NCBI GenBank assembly: GCA_020060235.1
Contig: JAGVAO010000195.1
Location: forward strand, 1 to 46,378
DNA length: 46,378 nt
Origin: Anaerolineales bacterium
Lineage (GTDB): Bacteria > Chloroflexota > Anaerolineae > Anaerolineales > Villigracilaceae
Direction: 5' to 3'
Below the pieces are notes generated by a model, which worked only from the letters and a program-made list of their open reading frames with translations, did no database searches and was not told the origin of the DNA. The translations under genes were made by a program, and so were the position numbers. Positions 21,406-30,510 of the stretch are shown here, piece after piece (the first letter of the stretch is position 1; each line of letters starts with the position of its first letter).

Positions 21406-22584
21406 TCACTGAAACGGCCTATACCACTTGCCAGATTTGTCAAAACTCTCAGAGCCGGGAAACCCACCCGCATTCCACATTGCATCGAGCGCAGGCTTCA
21501 TAAGGTACGTCGGGTTATTATCATCTGGATAATTATCCAACATCACTTCTGGTATCAAGATAGTATCTCGGTCAAAGCAAGATGACGAGATGTTCCAATG
21601 AGATTGAGGAAGACCAAAAATCATACCCTTAACACCCAGCAGAGAAACAAAAATAATGGTTGGCGGTTGAATAACATTTACCTTTTGAAATATTAAGGAT
21701 GAAGCAACTGACTTAATGATTTCTTCCTCTGCCTTAAGACTTCTCAATGCTAACCCCCCAATGTCCGTGTATGACAATCTTGTGTACACAAATTCAATGC
21801 ACCCATTACGAAATATTTGATAGTATGTTTTTACTTGCTTCTCATCAGAAGATTCATAAAGCACAATTCCATCAATATTAAAACGACAATCAAATCTCTG
21901 CCCAAAGTATTGATTGTATGTTTTGCTGATTCCCGCAACATCGAACAAAAAAGAGGTCGAAAAAGAAACTACAGGAATAGCATGGACTACTAATTTTGCC
22001 TTCCCTTGCCCTAATGGCACAGGCGTTTCATCAGAACCTATACGAGCAATTCTCTCTAAACGAAAATCTCGAATTCTTTCCGCGACTGTCGCAGAAAATG
22101 AAAAAGCCTGGCGCAATTGTTGAACATCTAGCTGGTATTTGCCATTCGATTGCCTGGCATAAAACCTTGAAGCCCCTTGATATGTGACCATATGAGGAGA
22201 GTTGTAACTTTGTGGGATATGAATAATAAGAGCGAAATTACCATTTTGCAGTTGAAGTGGTTTTGTAGAACTTGTTAGTCGCGGCGCAATGCCTTCGCGA
22301 ATCATTTGCTCAAGGCGCAATATCTCACCATCCGGATCTATTCCATCCAATCCGGGCAGTTGAGTAGCAGTACCATTTTTTTCAACCATTCCATAAATCA
22401 GATAGCCTCCCCCTGTATTTGCAAAAGATGATACATCTGCAAGAAAATCTTTTTTGTCTTTATCCGAGTTCGTCGGCAATTTCAACTTGTAATCCAGCGT
22501 TTTTCGTTCTTCTGTTTTGTTGCTAATCAAAGCCAGAAGGTCATCTTCATCTATATCAGGGAGAGATTTGCCAAAGATTGTCAT
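21406..22584 (-). CDS. Schlafen-like AlbA_2-domain protein
   Basis: The 392-residue protein has an N-terminal AlbA_2 (Schlafen-type) domain at about 15-150: EERKTLDYKLKL, then KKDFLADVSSFANTGGGYLI and FYARQSNGKYQLD. Residues Glu25/Glu26, Asp31, Lys33 and Asp46/Asp50 lie where acidic and basic active-site residues of Schlafen RNases occur, but correspondence needs an alignment. The C-terminal 230 residues are unassigned. The gene is clearly AT-richer than dnaE, which ends only 11 bp upstream, so it was probably inserted behind dnaE and may rely on dnaE transcription. Known family members act in nucleic-acid processing and defence; the role here is open. Confidence 0.85.
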   Translation of the reverse strand: MTIFGKSLPDIDEDDLLALISNKTEERKTLDYKLKLPTNSDKDKKDFLADVSSFANTGGGYLIYGMVEKNGTATQLPGLDGIDPDGEILRLEQMIREGIAPRLTSSTKPLQLQNGNFALIIHIPQSYNSPHMVTYQGASRFYARQSNGKYQLDVQQLRQAFSFSATVAERIRDFRLERIARIGSDETPVPLGQGKAKLVVHAIPVVSFSTSFLFDVAGISKTYNQYFGQRFDCRFNIDGIVLYESSDEKQVKTYYQIFRNGCIEFVYTRLSYTDIGGLALRSLKAEEEIIKSVASSLIFQKVNVIQPPTIIFVSLLGVKGMIFGLPQSHWNISSSCFDRDTILIPEVMLDNYPDDNNPTYLMKPALDAMWNAGGFPGSESFDKSGKWYRPFQ

Positions 22585-22595
22585 CGTGAACCAAC

Positions 22596-25500
22596 CTATT
22601 GAAACTGTATCTCCTCGATGCGCCAGTCTTCGCTGCCGAGCAGTTTTTTCAGGCGGTCGAGCATTTCGACGCAGATGCGGGTGGTGTCGTTGGGGAAGTC
22701 TATCAGGTGCCCGCGGCCCTCTTCGGTCACATAGAAAGAAAAGCGGTCTTTGCCGGGATGCGAAATCAGGATGCCGTAGACGTTTTTGATGCGCCGGCGG
22801 TCGCGCGTCTGGTCGCCGCTGGGGCGCAGGTAAACGGTGATGATGCGCGGCGGCAGGCCGTCATCTTGCGTCTCGACCACGGTCGGCGGGACGATGGGAC
22901 GCTGTGAAACCGGCGGCATCGGGACCGGCGGGATGACAACCGGCGGGGCTGTTTTGGCCTTCGCACGCGGCGCATCGCCGTACTGTTCGAGGGTCAGCAG
23001 GTCGTCGAGCGGAGCAGCAGGCGGAGGCGGCAGGGGCGCAGCCTGGGCGGCTTCGGGGACAAGAAAATCGTCCCATTCAGGCGGGGCATCGGGCGGCGGG
23101 GGCATGTCGTCGAAAAAGCCGTTATCTTCTTCGGGGTCGGCAACATAATCAGAGGCCGGTTCGGCAACCATGGCGGGAACCGGACGCGGGGCAGGGGCGG
23201 CCCTGGGCGTGGAATCGGGTCGTTTAACGAGGGCAGGCCTGGGGGAGTCCGCTGTGCTGGCGCCGGGCGCGGGGGGCAGGTATTCGTCGCCCGAGGCAAC
23301 GCTTTCGTAGAAGGTCACGTCCGTCCTGATTTCATCCACCAGCACTTTGGGCGGGGTGGTGCCGTCGGCTTTGCCATCGACGATGACAACTTTGCCTTCT
23401 TCGCACAGGTGGCGCGATTTGTCCCAGGTTTTGGGGAAGATGACGAGTTCGATGTTGCCCTGCATGTCTTCGAGGGTGACAAAGCCCATCATTTTGTCGG
23501 TTTTGGTTCTGAAAGCGCGGGTCGAGACGACCAGCCCGGCAACGCGCACGCGCTCCTGGTTGCCAGCGTCGTTAAGGCTGACCGAGTTGTGGCTGACGGC
23601 GCGGGTGAGCAGTTCGGCATGGGCCGAGAGCGGGTGGTCGGACAGGTACAGGCCGAGCAGTTCGCGCTCCCAGGCCAGGCTGTCTTTGCGGTCGGTAGGC
23701 AGGTTGGCCAGGCGGATGCTTTCGGCCTGGATGCCGGTTGCGCCGCCAAACATGGACATTTGCCCGCTTTCGGCGGCCTTGAAGTGGCTGGCGCTGGCGG
23801 CGGTCATTTGCTCGAGACTGGCGAGCAGCCCGGCGCGGGTTCCGAAAGAGTCGAGCGCGCCAACTTTGATGAGACACTCGAGCGCGCGTTTGCCGACGGA
23901 ACGCAGGTCGACGCGCTGGGCGAAGTCGTTGATGTCAGTGAAGGATTTTTCGATGCCGTTTTCGCGCCGGGCAGCGAGGATGGCATCGACCGGGCCTTGC
24001 CCGACGTTCTTGACCGCACCCATGCCAAAGCGGATGGCAGGCTTGCCGGTTTCGGGACAATCTTCAATACTGAAAAAGTAGCGCGAGTGGTTGACATCCG
24101 GCGGCAGCACTTCGATGCCCATGTTGCGCGCTTCGGAGATGTAGAGGGCAACTTTGTCGCTGGAGTCCTTGAAGACAGTCATCAGCGCCGACATGTATTC
24201 GGCGGGGTAATGGGCTTTCAGATAGGCGGTCTGGACGGCAACCAGGCCGTAGTCGGCGGCGTGGCTTTTGTTGAAGCCATACCTGGCAAACTGCTCCCAA
24301 TCTTCAAAAATAGCGGTGGCAGTGAGCTTGTCCATGACGCCTTTTTCGACCGCGCCCTTGATGAATTTTTGCTTGTTCTCGGCAATTTTGTCGGCCATCT
24401 TTTTGGAAATGGCCTTGCGCAGGTCGTCCGATTCGGAGCGGGTGAATCCGCCGATTTCGACGGCGGCGCGCATGATTTGTTCCTGGTAAACCGGGATGCC
24501 GTAGGTGTCGCGGAAGATGGGTTCGAGAGCCGGATGACGGTAATCAATCGGGGCTTCGCCGTGCATACGCTTGATGTAATCGGGAATGAAGTCCATCGGG
24601 CCGGGACGATACAGGGCGACCATGGCAATGATGTTGTCGAGGTTGCGCGGCTTCATCTCGATGACCCAGCGAGTCATCCCCGTTCCTTCAAGTTGGAAGA
24701 TGCCAGCGGTTTTTCCTTCCCCCAACAGTTCAAACGTCTTTGGGTCGTCGGTAGGGATGTTGCTTAAGTCGTATTCCTTGCCGGTGCGCTCACGGATTAA
24801 GTCGCAGGCACGCGCCATGACGGTCAGCGTGGACAGGCCCAGGAAATCGACCTTGAGCATGCCCATGCTGTCGAGGATACCCATTTCGAACTGGGTGACG
24901 GTTTTGATGGGCGTCTCTTCCGAGTTGGAGGTCGGGCGGTGAATCGGCAGGTATTCGGTCAGCGGCTTGTCGGCGATGACCACCCCGGCGGCGTGCGTAC
25001 CGGCATTGCGGACAACGCCCTCCATGTGGATGGCCGTGTCGATGACGTTGCGCATGACCGGGTCGCCGTCATAGATTTTCTTCAGGTCGGGAACCTGCTC
25101 GAGGGCTTCTTTCAGCGTAACCGGCTTGCCCGGCACATTCGGCACCAGTTTGGCGACCTTGTCCACATCCGGGATGGGGATTTCCATCACCCGCGCCACA
25201 TCGCGCAGGGAGCCGCGCGCAGCCATGGTGCCGAAGGTGATAATTTGGGCAACCTTGTCGTCGCCGTATTTGCGGGCGCAATATTCGAGCATTTCGGCGC
25301 GACGGTCGTCACGGAAGTCGAGGTCGATGTCGGGCATCGAGATACGCCCCGGATTAAGAAAACGCTCGAAGAGCAGTTGGTGTTCGATGGGGTCGACCAG
25401 GGTGATGAACAGGCTGTAGGCCACAATCGAACCAGCCGCCGAGCCGCGCGTGTTATACCAGATATTATTTTCAGCGGCGTGGCGGCACAAATCCCACACA

Positions 25501-26519
25501 ATCAGGAAGTAGGCATCGAATCCCATCTGGTGGATGACGCCCAACTCAAAATCGAGGCGTTCGCGAATTTCCGGTGCATCCTTGCGCGAACCGTAACGCT
25601 TTTCCAGCCCGAGTTCGCACAGGTGGCGCAGGTAGGTTTCGGCGGTAAAGCCCTCGGGCACATCGAACTCGGGCAGGTGGTAGCCCTTGAAGCCCAAATC
25701 GACTTCGCAGCGTTCGGCGATTTCGACGGTATTGCTCAAGGCTTCGGGGATTTCGGCAAACAGGGTGCTCATCTCCTGCGGCGAGCGCAGGTAGAAGGTC
25801 TGGCTATCATAGCGCATCCGGTCGGGGTCTTTGAGCGATTTGCCGGTCTGGATGGCAAGCAGAACATCCTGATATTCGGCGTCTTCCGGCTCGATATAGT
25901 GGACATCGTTGGTGGCGACGAATTTGGCCGAATACTTCGCGCCTAACTCGACCAGTTTGCGATTCAGGTCGGTGATTTCGGCGATGTTGTGGTGCTGAAG
26001 TTCGACATAGAAGCGGTCTGGCCCGAAGACATCATAGTACCAGTTCATGCGCCGCACGGCTTCTTCGGGACGTTCTTCAATCAGGTCGCGCGGAATTTCG
26101 GCGGACATACAGCCCGAGGTGCAAATCAGCCCTTCGGCGTGTTCGGCGAGCAGTTCATGGTCGATGCGCGGATAGTAGTAAAAGCCCTCCATCTGGGCTT
26201 TGGATGTCAGTTTGAGCAGGTTTTTGTAGCCGGTTTCGTTTTCGGCCAGCAGCAGCAGGTGCGATGATTTCTTGTCCAGTTTGCTGTCGCGGTCACTCAT
26301 ACGGCGGGCGGCCATATAGGTTTCGACGCCGATAATCGGCTTGATTTCGGCGGCTTTGGCGGCATTGTAGAATTCGATTGCGCCAAACATGGTGCCATGG
26401 TCGGTAATCGCCAGGGCGGGCATGCCCATCTCTTTGGCGCGTTTGACCAGCTTCTTGATGTTCGAGAAACCATCGAGAAGCGAATAAACGGTGTGGGTGT
26501 GCAGGTGGACGAAAGACAT
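22596..26519 (-). CDS. dnaE: DNA polymerase III alpha subunit
   Basis: The 1307-residue replicative polymerase begins MSFVHLHTHTVYSLLDG. The PHP domain (1-210) keeps its metal-binding His and Asp residues (HLHTHT, TDHGTM, NDVHY), so an active proofreading exonuclease is possible. The catalytic PDIDLDF is at 396-402 (Asp397, Asp399). Later parts include KVDFLGL and an OB-type region near 990-1070 (RVRVAGLVVSTRAFRT). Unusually, a Pro/Ala-rich linker of about 147 residues (1076-1222) leads to an extra C-terminal domain (1223-1307, starting RIITVYLRPSGDQ). The usual length is about 1160. The leader is about 105 nt behind an extended -10 promoter. Confidence 0.97.
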   Translation of the reverse strand: MSFVHLHTHTVYSLLDGFSNIKKLVKRAKEMGMPALAITDHGTMFGAIEFYNAAKAAEIKPIIGVETYMAARRMSDRDSKLDKKSSHLLLLAENETGYKNLLKLTSKAQMEGFYYYPRIDHELLAEHAEGLICTSGCMSAEIPRDLIEERPEEAVRRMNWYYDVFGPDRFYVELQHHNIAEITDLNRKLVELGAKYSAKFVATNDVHYIEPEDAEYQDVLLAIQTGKSLKDPDRMRYDSQTFYLRSPQEMSTLFAEIPEALSNTVEIAERCEVDLGFKGYHLPEFDVPEGFTAETYLRHLCELGLEKRYGSRKDAPEIRERLDFELGVIHQMGFDAYFLIVWDLCRHAAENNIWYNTRGSAAGSIVAYSLFITLVDPIEHQLLFERFLNPGRISMPDIDLDFRDDRRAEMLEYCARKYGDDKVAQIITFGTMAARGSLRDVARVMEIPIPDVDKVAKLVPNVPGKPVTLKEALEQVPDLKKIYDGDPVMRNVIDTAIHMEGVVRNAGTHAAGVVIADKPLTEYLPIHRPTSNSEETPIKTVTQFEMGILDSMGMLKVDFLGLSTLTVMARACDLIRERTGKEYDLSNIPTDDPKTFELLGEGKTAGIFQLEGTGMTRWVIEMKPRNLDNIIAMVALYRPGPMDFIPDYIKRMHGEAPIDYRHPALEPIFRDTYGIPVYQEQIMRAAVEIGGFTRSESDDLRKAISKKMADKIAENKQKFIKGAVEKGVMDKLTATAIFEDWEQFARYGFNKSHAADYGLVAVQTAYLKAHYPAEYMSALMTVFKDSSDKVALYISEARNMGIEVLPPDVNHSRYFFSIEDCPETGKPAIRFGMGAVKNVGQGPVDAILAARRENGIEKSFTDINDFAQRVDLRSVGKRALECLIKVGALDSFGTRAGLLASLEQMTAASASHFKAAESGQMSMFGGATGIQAESIRLANLPTDRKDSLAWERELLGLYLSDHPLSAHAELLTRAVSHNSVSLNDAGNQERVRVAGLVVSTRAFRTKTDKMMGFVTLEDMQGNIELVIFPKTWDKSRHLCEEGKVVIVDGKADGTTPPKVLVDEIRTDVTFYESVASGDEYLPPAPGASTADSPRPALVKRPDSTPRAAPAPRPVPAMVAEPASDYVADPEEDNGFFDDMPPPPDAPPEWDDFLVPEAAQAAPLPPPPAAPLDDLLTLEQYGDAPRAKAKTAPPVVIPPVPMPPVSQRPIVPPTVVETQDDGLPPRIITVYLRPSGDQTRDRRRIKNVYGILISHPGKDRFSFYVTEEGRGHLIDFPNDTTRICVEMLDRLKKLLGSEDWRIEEIQFQ

Positions 26520-26550
26520 TTTAGTGTTCAGTATTCGGCTTCCGGTAACC

Positions 26551-26567
26551 CGTCCTCCCGAAGGACG
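26551..26567. other. Hairpin in the dnaE leader
   Basis: CGTCC (26551-26555) and GGACG (26563-26567) pair around TCCCGAA. The surrounding 26530-26610 stretch, on the minus strand, contains CCCTTCGACTGCGC and resembles repeat sequences I know from many GC-rich genomes, but there is no second copy in this window. Confidence 0.35.
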
Positions 26568-26630
26568 CCGGGACGGTGTGAGCGGAGCAAAGCGCAGTCG
26601 AAGGGCTTTTTAGATGTCGGACGCAAAATC

Positions 26631-26639
26631 ATTATAGCA
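26631..26639 (-). promoter_or_regulatory. Extended -10 promoter of dnaE
   Basis: The minus strand reads TGCTATAAT with a perfect hexamer at 26631-26636. No consensus -35 is placed 16-18 bp away. Transcription would start near 26624, about 105 nt before the dnaE ATG. Confidence 0.55.
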
Positions 26640-26756
26640 TCTTGGGGCGCTGCCCAACCTGACGATTGGCTTAAAATATTAGTGGAACGGGTGTTCTTGT
26701 TAAGATGAATAGGAATTGTCATCCCCAACCGTCAGCAGCAATAACAACGCAAGTGT

Positions 26757-26762
26757 TACAAT
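26757..26762 (+). promoter_or_regulatory. -10-like hexamer directly before the AT-rich membrane-protein gene
   Basis: TACAAT preceded by TGT (extended -10 form) lies 7 nt before the ATG at 26770, with no Shine-Dalgarno. This fits a leaderless mRNA. Confidence 0.4.
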
Positions 26763-26769
26763 AACATTG

Positions 26770-27354
26770 ATGAAAGATAATAACAAAACGAAGAAATGGT
26801 CATTGGTTGTCTTGCTTATAGGCCCAATTATTGGTGTTTTACTTGGGCTTTTAATAATTTTTAACGCTCTACAATACTGGAATCGAATAGAACTCCCCAT
26901 CGTCGTTTCCAAAATCGTCCACATTGGTTTTGAGGGCAATATTGTGTGGGTAGAATCCGACCACGGTGAATTATATAGCGTAGATGTTAGGTGTACGACG
27001 AGTCCATGTTGGGAAAAAACAACAGTTTCCCCCAACTTGTCCGAAAGAGCGGCTTGGGCGGAAAGATTCCAAGTTTTTATTGGGCAGAATTGTTCTTTTG
27101 AACATTTTACCTACCCATTCTTCAGAAATGTAAAAATGTGCGCCAAAGCTAACACTCCATTTCCAGAAGGTGTTAGCTGGCTTTACTTGATTCTTGATGA
27201 TACCGGAACATTGTGGAGTTGGAGCGGAGGCAGTTCATCGCTGATGTATATTACTTGTTTGGTTTTCCCCGCTATATTTACAATCATTGGAATCGTATTG
27301 AGTATTTTTGTTTTTAAAATCAACCATTTCACAGAAAGAAAAAGGGATTATTAA
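26770..27354 (+). CDS. AT-rich two-helix membrane protein of unknown function
   Basis: The 194-residue protein has a hydrophobic segment near residues 11-33 (LVVLLIGPIIGVLLGLLII), a middle domain of about 120 residues, and a second hydrophobic segment near 160-182 (ITCLVFPAIFTIIGIVLSI). The middle domain contains four Cys (VRCTTSPCW, QNCSFEH, KMCAKAN) that could form two disulfides outside the cell. I do not recognise a family. Base composition is much lower in GC than dnaE or the aldolase, suggesting transfer. The ATG at 26770 is preferred over an upstream TTG because of the promoter spacing. A terminator follows at 27457. Confidence 0.7.
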   Translation: MKDNNKTKKWSLVVLLIGPIIGVLLGLLIIFNALQYWNRIELPIVVSKIVHIGFEGNIVWVESDHGELYSVDVRCTTSPCWEKTTVSPNLSERAAWAERFQVFIGQNCSFEHFTYPFFRNVKMCAKANTPFPEGVSWLYLILDDTGTLWSWSGGSSSLMYITCLVFPAIFTIIGIVLSIFVFKINHFTERKRDY

Positions 27355-27456
27355 GAAGGCAAACGATGTAGCTGTTACAGGTTTTTATACTTTACTTAAC
27401 CTTCCCTTTGTAACACAATCATTACAGGCTTTGTTTGAAACACAGTAATAAATCGT

Positions 27457-27488
27457 AAAGCGCTTGTTTATGGAGCACGCGCTTTTTT
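27457..27488 (+). terminator. Intrinsic terminator behind the AT-rich membrane-protein gene
   Basis: AAAGCGC (27457-27463) and GCGCTTT (27479-27485) pair around a 15-base loop and run into T6. It lies about 100 bp behind the stop; the sequence between (27355-27456) holds no recognisable gene. Confidence 0.7.
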
Positions 27489-27547
27489 CTTGCTTTATAT
27501 TGGCTCAAGACCTCCTGCAACTCGCAGCGGATTATCCTATCGCCAGT

Positions 27548-27553
27548 TATAAT
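27548..27553 (+). promoter_or_regulatory. -10 element directly before the small membrane-protein gene
   Basis: TATAAT lies 8 nt before the ATG at 27562 and no Shine-Dalgarno fits between, consistent with a leaderless mRNA that may continue into the threonine aldolase gene. Confidence 0.45.
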
Positions 27554-27561
27554 CCGACTCG

Positions 27562-27888
27562 ATGAACACGCATCCAAACAACGCCGCCCGCCTGAGCCTG
27601 GCAGCCGCCATCCTGACCGTCTCGTTTTTCTGCGTCGGATTCGCGCCCTTCCTGCCGATGACCGCCCTGGTCTGCTACCCGGCAGCCTTTGCCAGCGGAA
27701 TATTCTCGCTCGTCAGCGGCCTTCTTGGCCTGCGTAAACCTTCGGCGCGCTGGATGTCCTGGACAGGCATCCTCACCGGGTCGGCAATCATCCTGGCGGT
27801 CATCGCATTCACCACCCTGACCGCCCTCCTGGCCCCCGTCCTGTTCGAGGGCCTGTTCGAACTCTGGCAAACCGCCCAACCCCAATAA
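27562..27888 (+). CDS. Small membrane protein (DUF4190-like)
   Basis: The 108-residue protein has two to three hydrophobic segments: an N-terminal one (LSLAAAILTVSFFCVGF), a middle one around ASGIFSLVSGLLGL and a last one (SAIILAVIAFTTLTALLA). The arrangement resembles small DUF4190-type membrane proteins. No function is known. It lies 9 bp upstream of the threonine aldolase gene and is probably cotranscribed with it. Confidence 0.75.
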   Translation: MNTHPNNAARLSLAAAILTVSFFCVGFAPFLPMTALVCYPAAFASGIFSLVSGLLGLRKPSARWMSWTGILTGSAIILAVIAFTTLTALLAPVLFEGLFELWQTAQPQ

Positions 27889-27897
27889 GGAACTCCC

Positions 27898-28938
27898 ATG
27901 AACAACGACATCGACCTGCGTTCAGATACCGTCACCCTGCCCACGCCCGCCATGCGCGAGGCAATGGCAAAAGCCCCGCTTGGCGACGATGTGTACGGCG
28001 AAGACCCCAGCATTAACGCCCTCGAAGAGTTGGCCGCCAAAAAAGTCGGCAAGCAAGCCGGGCTGTTCGTCCCCTCCGGAACGATGGGCAACCTGGTCGC
28101 CATGCTGAGTCACTGCCAGCGCGGTGACGAAATCATCCTTGGCAAACGCGCTCACACCTTTTTATATGAAGGCGGCGGGATTTCGACGCTGGGAAGCGTC
28201 CACTCCGCGCAGGTTTGGGAGCAGCCTGACGGCTCTCTCGCGCTGGACGACATCCAGGCGGCCATCCGCCCCGACGACGTTCACGCGCCGCGAACCAGGC
28301 TGGTTGCGCTGGAAAATACCCACAACCGCTGCGGCGGAACCTTCCAGACCCCGGCCTATGTGGCGTCTGTCGGCGAGTTCGCTCACGCGCGCGGATTAAA
28401 AGTCCACATCGACGGGGCGCGGATTTTCAACGCAGCCGTCGCACAGGGGGTAGACGTAAAAGAGTTGACCGGGCCGGTCGATTCGGTCACCTTCTGCCTG
28501 AGCAAGGGGCTGTGTGCCCCGGTCGGGTCGGTTTTGTGCGGCTCGCGGGAATTTATCGCCGAGGCGCGGCGCTGGAGAAAGCACCTCGGCGGAGGCATGC
28601 GTCAGGCCGGGGTCCTGGCTGCGGCGGGAATCGTCGCGCTCAACGAAATGGTCGAACGCCTGGCCGAAGACCACGCCAGGGCGCGGCGTTTGGCCGGGGC
28701 GTTAGCCATCCACCCGCAACTGGTTCTTGACCCCGGTTCGCCGGCCACAAATATGCTGTTTATAAACCTGGCGGAAGACGTAAAAATGGACGCCGCGCAG
28801 GTTGCCGAAAAATTGAGCGCGCGCGGGGTGCTGGTCGGGGTGACAGGCAAGCGGCGATTCAGGCTGGTGCTGCACTATTGGATTTCGGATGCCGATGTGG
28901 AGAAGACTGCCGCCGTTTTTGGCGAAGTCCTGGCCTGA
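27898..28938 (+). CDS. ltaE: Low-specificity L-threonine aldolase
   Basis: The 346-residue PLP enzyme splits L-threonine or L-allo-threonine into glycine and acetaldehyde. It begins IDLRSDTVTLPTPAMREAM, the family signature. The PLP-stacking His86 (KRAHTFLYEGG), Asp172 (HIDGARI) and the Schiff-base Lys203 (CLSKGLCAPVGS) are all present. Length is typical. AAGGA precedes the ATG. It follows the small membrane protein by 9 bp and converges with the GGDEF gene, leaving only 3 bp between the stop codons. Confidence 0.95.
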   Translation: MNNDIDLRSDTVTLPTPAMREAMAKAPLGDDVYGEDPSINALEELAAKKVGKQAGLFVPSGTMGNLVAMLSHCQRGDEIILGKRAHTFLYEGGGISTLGSVHSAQVWEQPDGSLALDDIQAAIRPDDVHAPRTRLVALENTHNRCGGTFQTPAYVASVGEFAHARGLKVHIDGARIFNAAVAQGVDVKELTGPVDSVTFCLSKGLCAPVGSVLCGSREFIAEARRWRKHLGGGMRQAGVLAAAGIVALNEMVERLAEDHARARRLAGALAIHPQLVLDPGSPATNMLFINLAEDVKMDAAQVAEKLSARGVLVGVTGKRRFRLVLHYWISDADVEKTAAVFGEVLA

Positions 28939-28941
28939 TAC

Positions 28942-30510
28942 TTACCCTGCCGCCGGTTTTTCCCAATATTCGGGGGAGGGTTCAATCTGGTTACGCCCGC
29001 GCTCTTTGGCAACGTACAGGCGCTGGTCGGCCAGGTCTACCAGTTCGATGATGTGGTCGGTTTCGTCGGGATAAACGGCAATTCCCTGGCTGAGGGTGGG
29101 CATATGCAGGTTCAGGCCTTCGCTGCTTTTCAGGGTCATCTGGTTGATTTTCTGCTGGATGCGATAAGCAATCTGGTAGGCCTGCGCGCCTGTGGTGTCA
29201 GGCAATAGCACGCAAAACTCCTCGCCGCCCCAGCGCCCAACATGGTCAGTCGGGTGGATATGGTCCTGTATCACCCTGGTAATTTTTACCAGCACCTTGT
29301 CGCCCGCCAGGTGACCATAACTGTCGTTATATTGCTTGAAGTGGTCGATGTCGAGCATTATCAGGCTCATGCCCGTGCCGCTGGCTTTACAGATTTCGGC
29401 TTCCTGTTCCAGAAGTTGCAGGAAGTAGCCATGATTGTAAACCTGGGTCAGGCTGTCGAGGCGGGCCTGCTTCTCGACCTGGTCATGATGATAGGCGTTA
29501 TCCAGGGCCAGGGCAGCCTGCTGGCCGAGGTTTTCGAGCAATTCCATATCTGTGTGGCTGAAAGCATTCGGGCGGTAAGAAGCCACCGCCAGGATTCCTT
29601 TCATGTGGGCGGTAATCATCGGAACGCCCATCCACGACAGGCTGGTGCGCTCGCGCCCGACGATGACCAGTTTCACGCCTTCCAGGTCGGCTTCCTGGCG
29701 CAAATCGGGCATCAACAGGGGCTGCTGGTGTTCGATAACCCAGCCTGAGAGTGTTCCGTCTACGGGTAATTTCATGTTGCTGAAATATTCGCCGTCATCA
29801 TAAAACAGCGGCAGCGACAACTGCCCCTCCTCAAAAATCCCCAGGTAGTAACTATCAGCAGTGATTGCTTTTTGCAGGGCAGCATTGACAATATTTACCA
29901 CTTGCTCGGCTTCGAGCGAAGTACCTATTTTGCGCGCAAATTCATTGATGGTTTCCAGTCGTTTGATGCGCGCGCGCATGGTGCGCATCAGCAGCGACAC
30001 GGTTTCGACCAGCACCAAAGCCATGATGACAAAATTCACCCGGCCCCAAAGGATTCGCAAGGCAAACTCCTGCTCGACCAGCATGACCAAGATAGACAGC
30101 CCGACAGCAACCAGAATGAAGACAAAAGCCGCCAATCGCTCCCATAGAATGACAAAGATGAGGGCTATCAACAGCAAGACCACATAGACAACCAGGTCGT
30201 TTTTCTCTGGCACCAGCCACAGCCCAACCCCCAAAATGCTGCCATCCAAAACCGCAAACAGGTTTTGAAATTTATTAAAAGCCGGCGGATTTCTCAAAAT
30301 AATAAAGTAGAAAACAACGTTCATCACGAAAATGATGACCCCGTACAGGGTCGAATTTTGGCCCGATAGGTTGCCAAGCATGTTCTGGTAAATGCCATCG
30401 CCTATCAGGAAGAGCGCAAGCAGGAAAATCGAAATCCCGGCGGGCTGTACCAACCTTCGGGCTTCGATTTCGGTCAGGTGTGCTGGCAATGGCTGGAAAT
30501 TTAGTCTCAT
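28942..30510 (-). CDS. Membrane GAF-GGDEF diguanylate cyclase
   Basis: The 522-residue protein has five or six membrane segments in residues 20-180, a GAF domain (about 195-340) and a C-terminal GGDEF domain. The active site WGGEEF (GGEEF at 428-432) is intact. The inhibitory site reads HPTD (419-422) instead of RxxD, so product inhibition through that site is probably lost. Its ATG overlaps the TAA of the HD-GYP gene by one base (TAATG), so the synthase is translationally coupled to the phosphodiesterase and made from the same mRNA. Confidence 0.94.
   Translation of the reverse strand: MRLNFQPLPAHLTEIEARRLVQPAGISIFLLALFLIGDGIYQNMLGNLSGQNSTLYGVIIFVMNVVFYFIILRNPPAFNKFQNLFAVLDGSILGVGLWLVPEKNDLVVYVVLLLIALIFVILWERLAAFVFILVAVGLSILVMLVEQEFALRILWGRVNFVIMALVLVETVSLLMRTMRARIKRLETINEFARKIGTSLEAEQVVNIVNAALQKAITADSYYLGIFEEGQLSLPLFYDDGEYFSNMKLPVDGTLSGWVIEHQQPLLMPDLRQEADLEGVKLVIVGRERTSLSWMGVPMITAHMKGILAVASYRPNAFSHTDMELLENLGQQAALALDNAYHHDQVEKQARLDSLTQVYNHGYFLQLLEQEAEICKASGTGMSLIMLDIDHFKQYNDSYGHLAGDKVLVKITRVIQDHIHPTDHVGRWGGEEFCVLLPDTTGAQAYQIAYRIQQKINQMTLKSSEGLNLHMPTLSQGIAVYPDETDHIIELVDLADQRLYVAKERGRNQIEPSPEYWEKPAAG

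Noticed and set aside
23409-24767. Open frame of 452 codons on the plus strand, antisense to dnaE
   Set aside because: The opposite frame is unmistakable DnaE; the antisense translation has no motif or ribosome-binding site and mirrors GC-rich codon usage.
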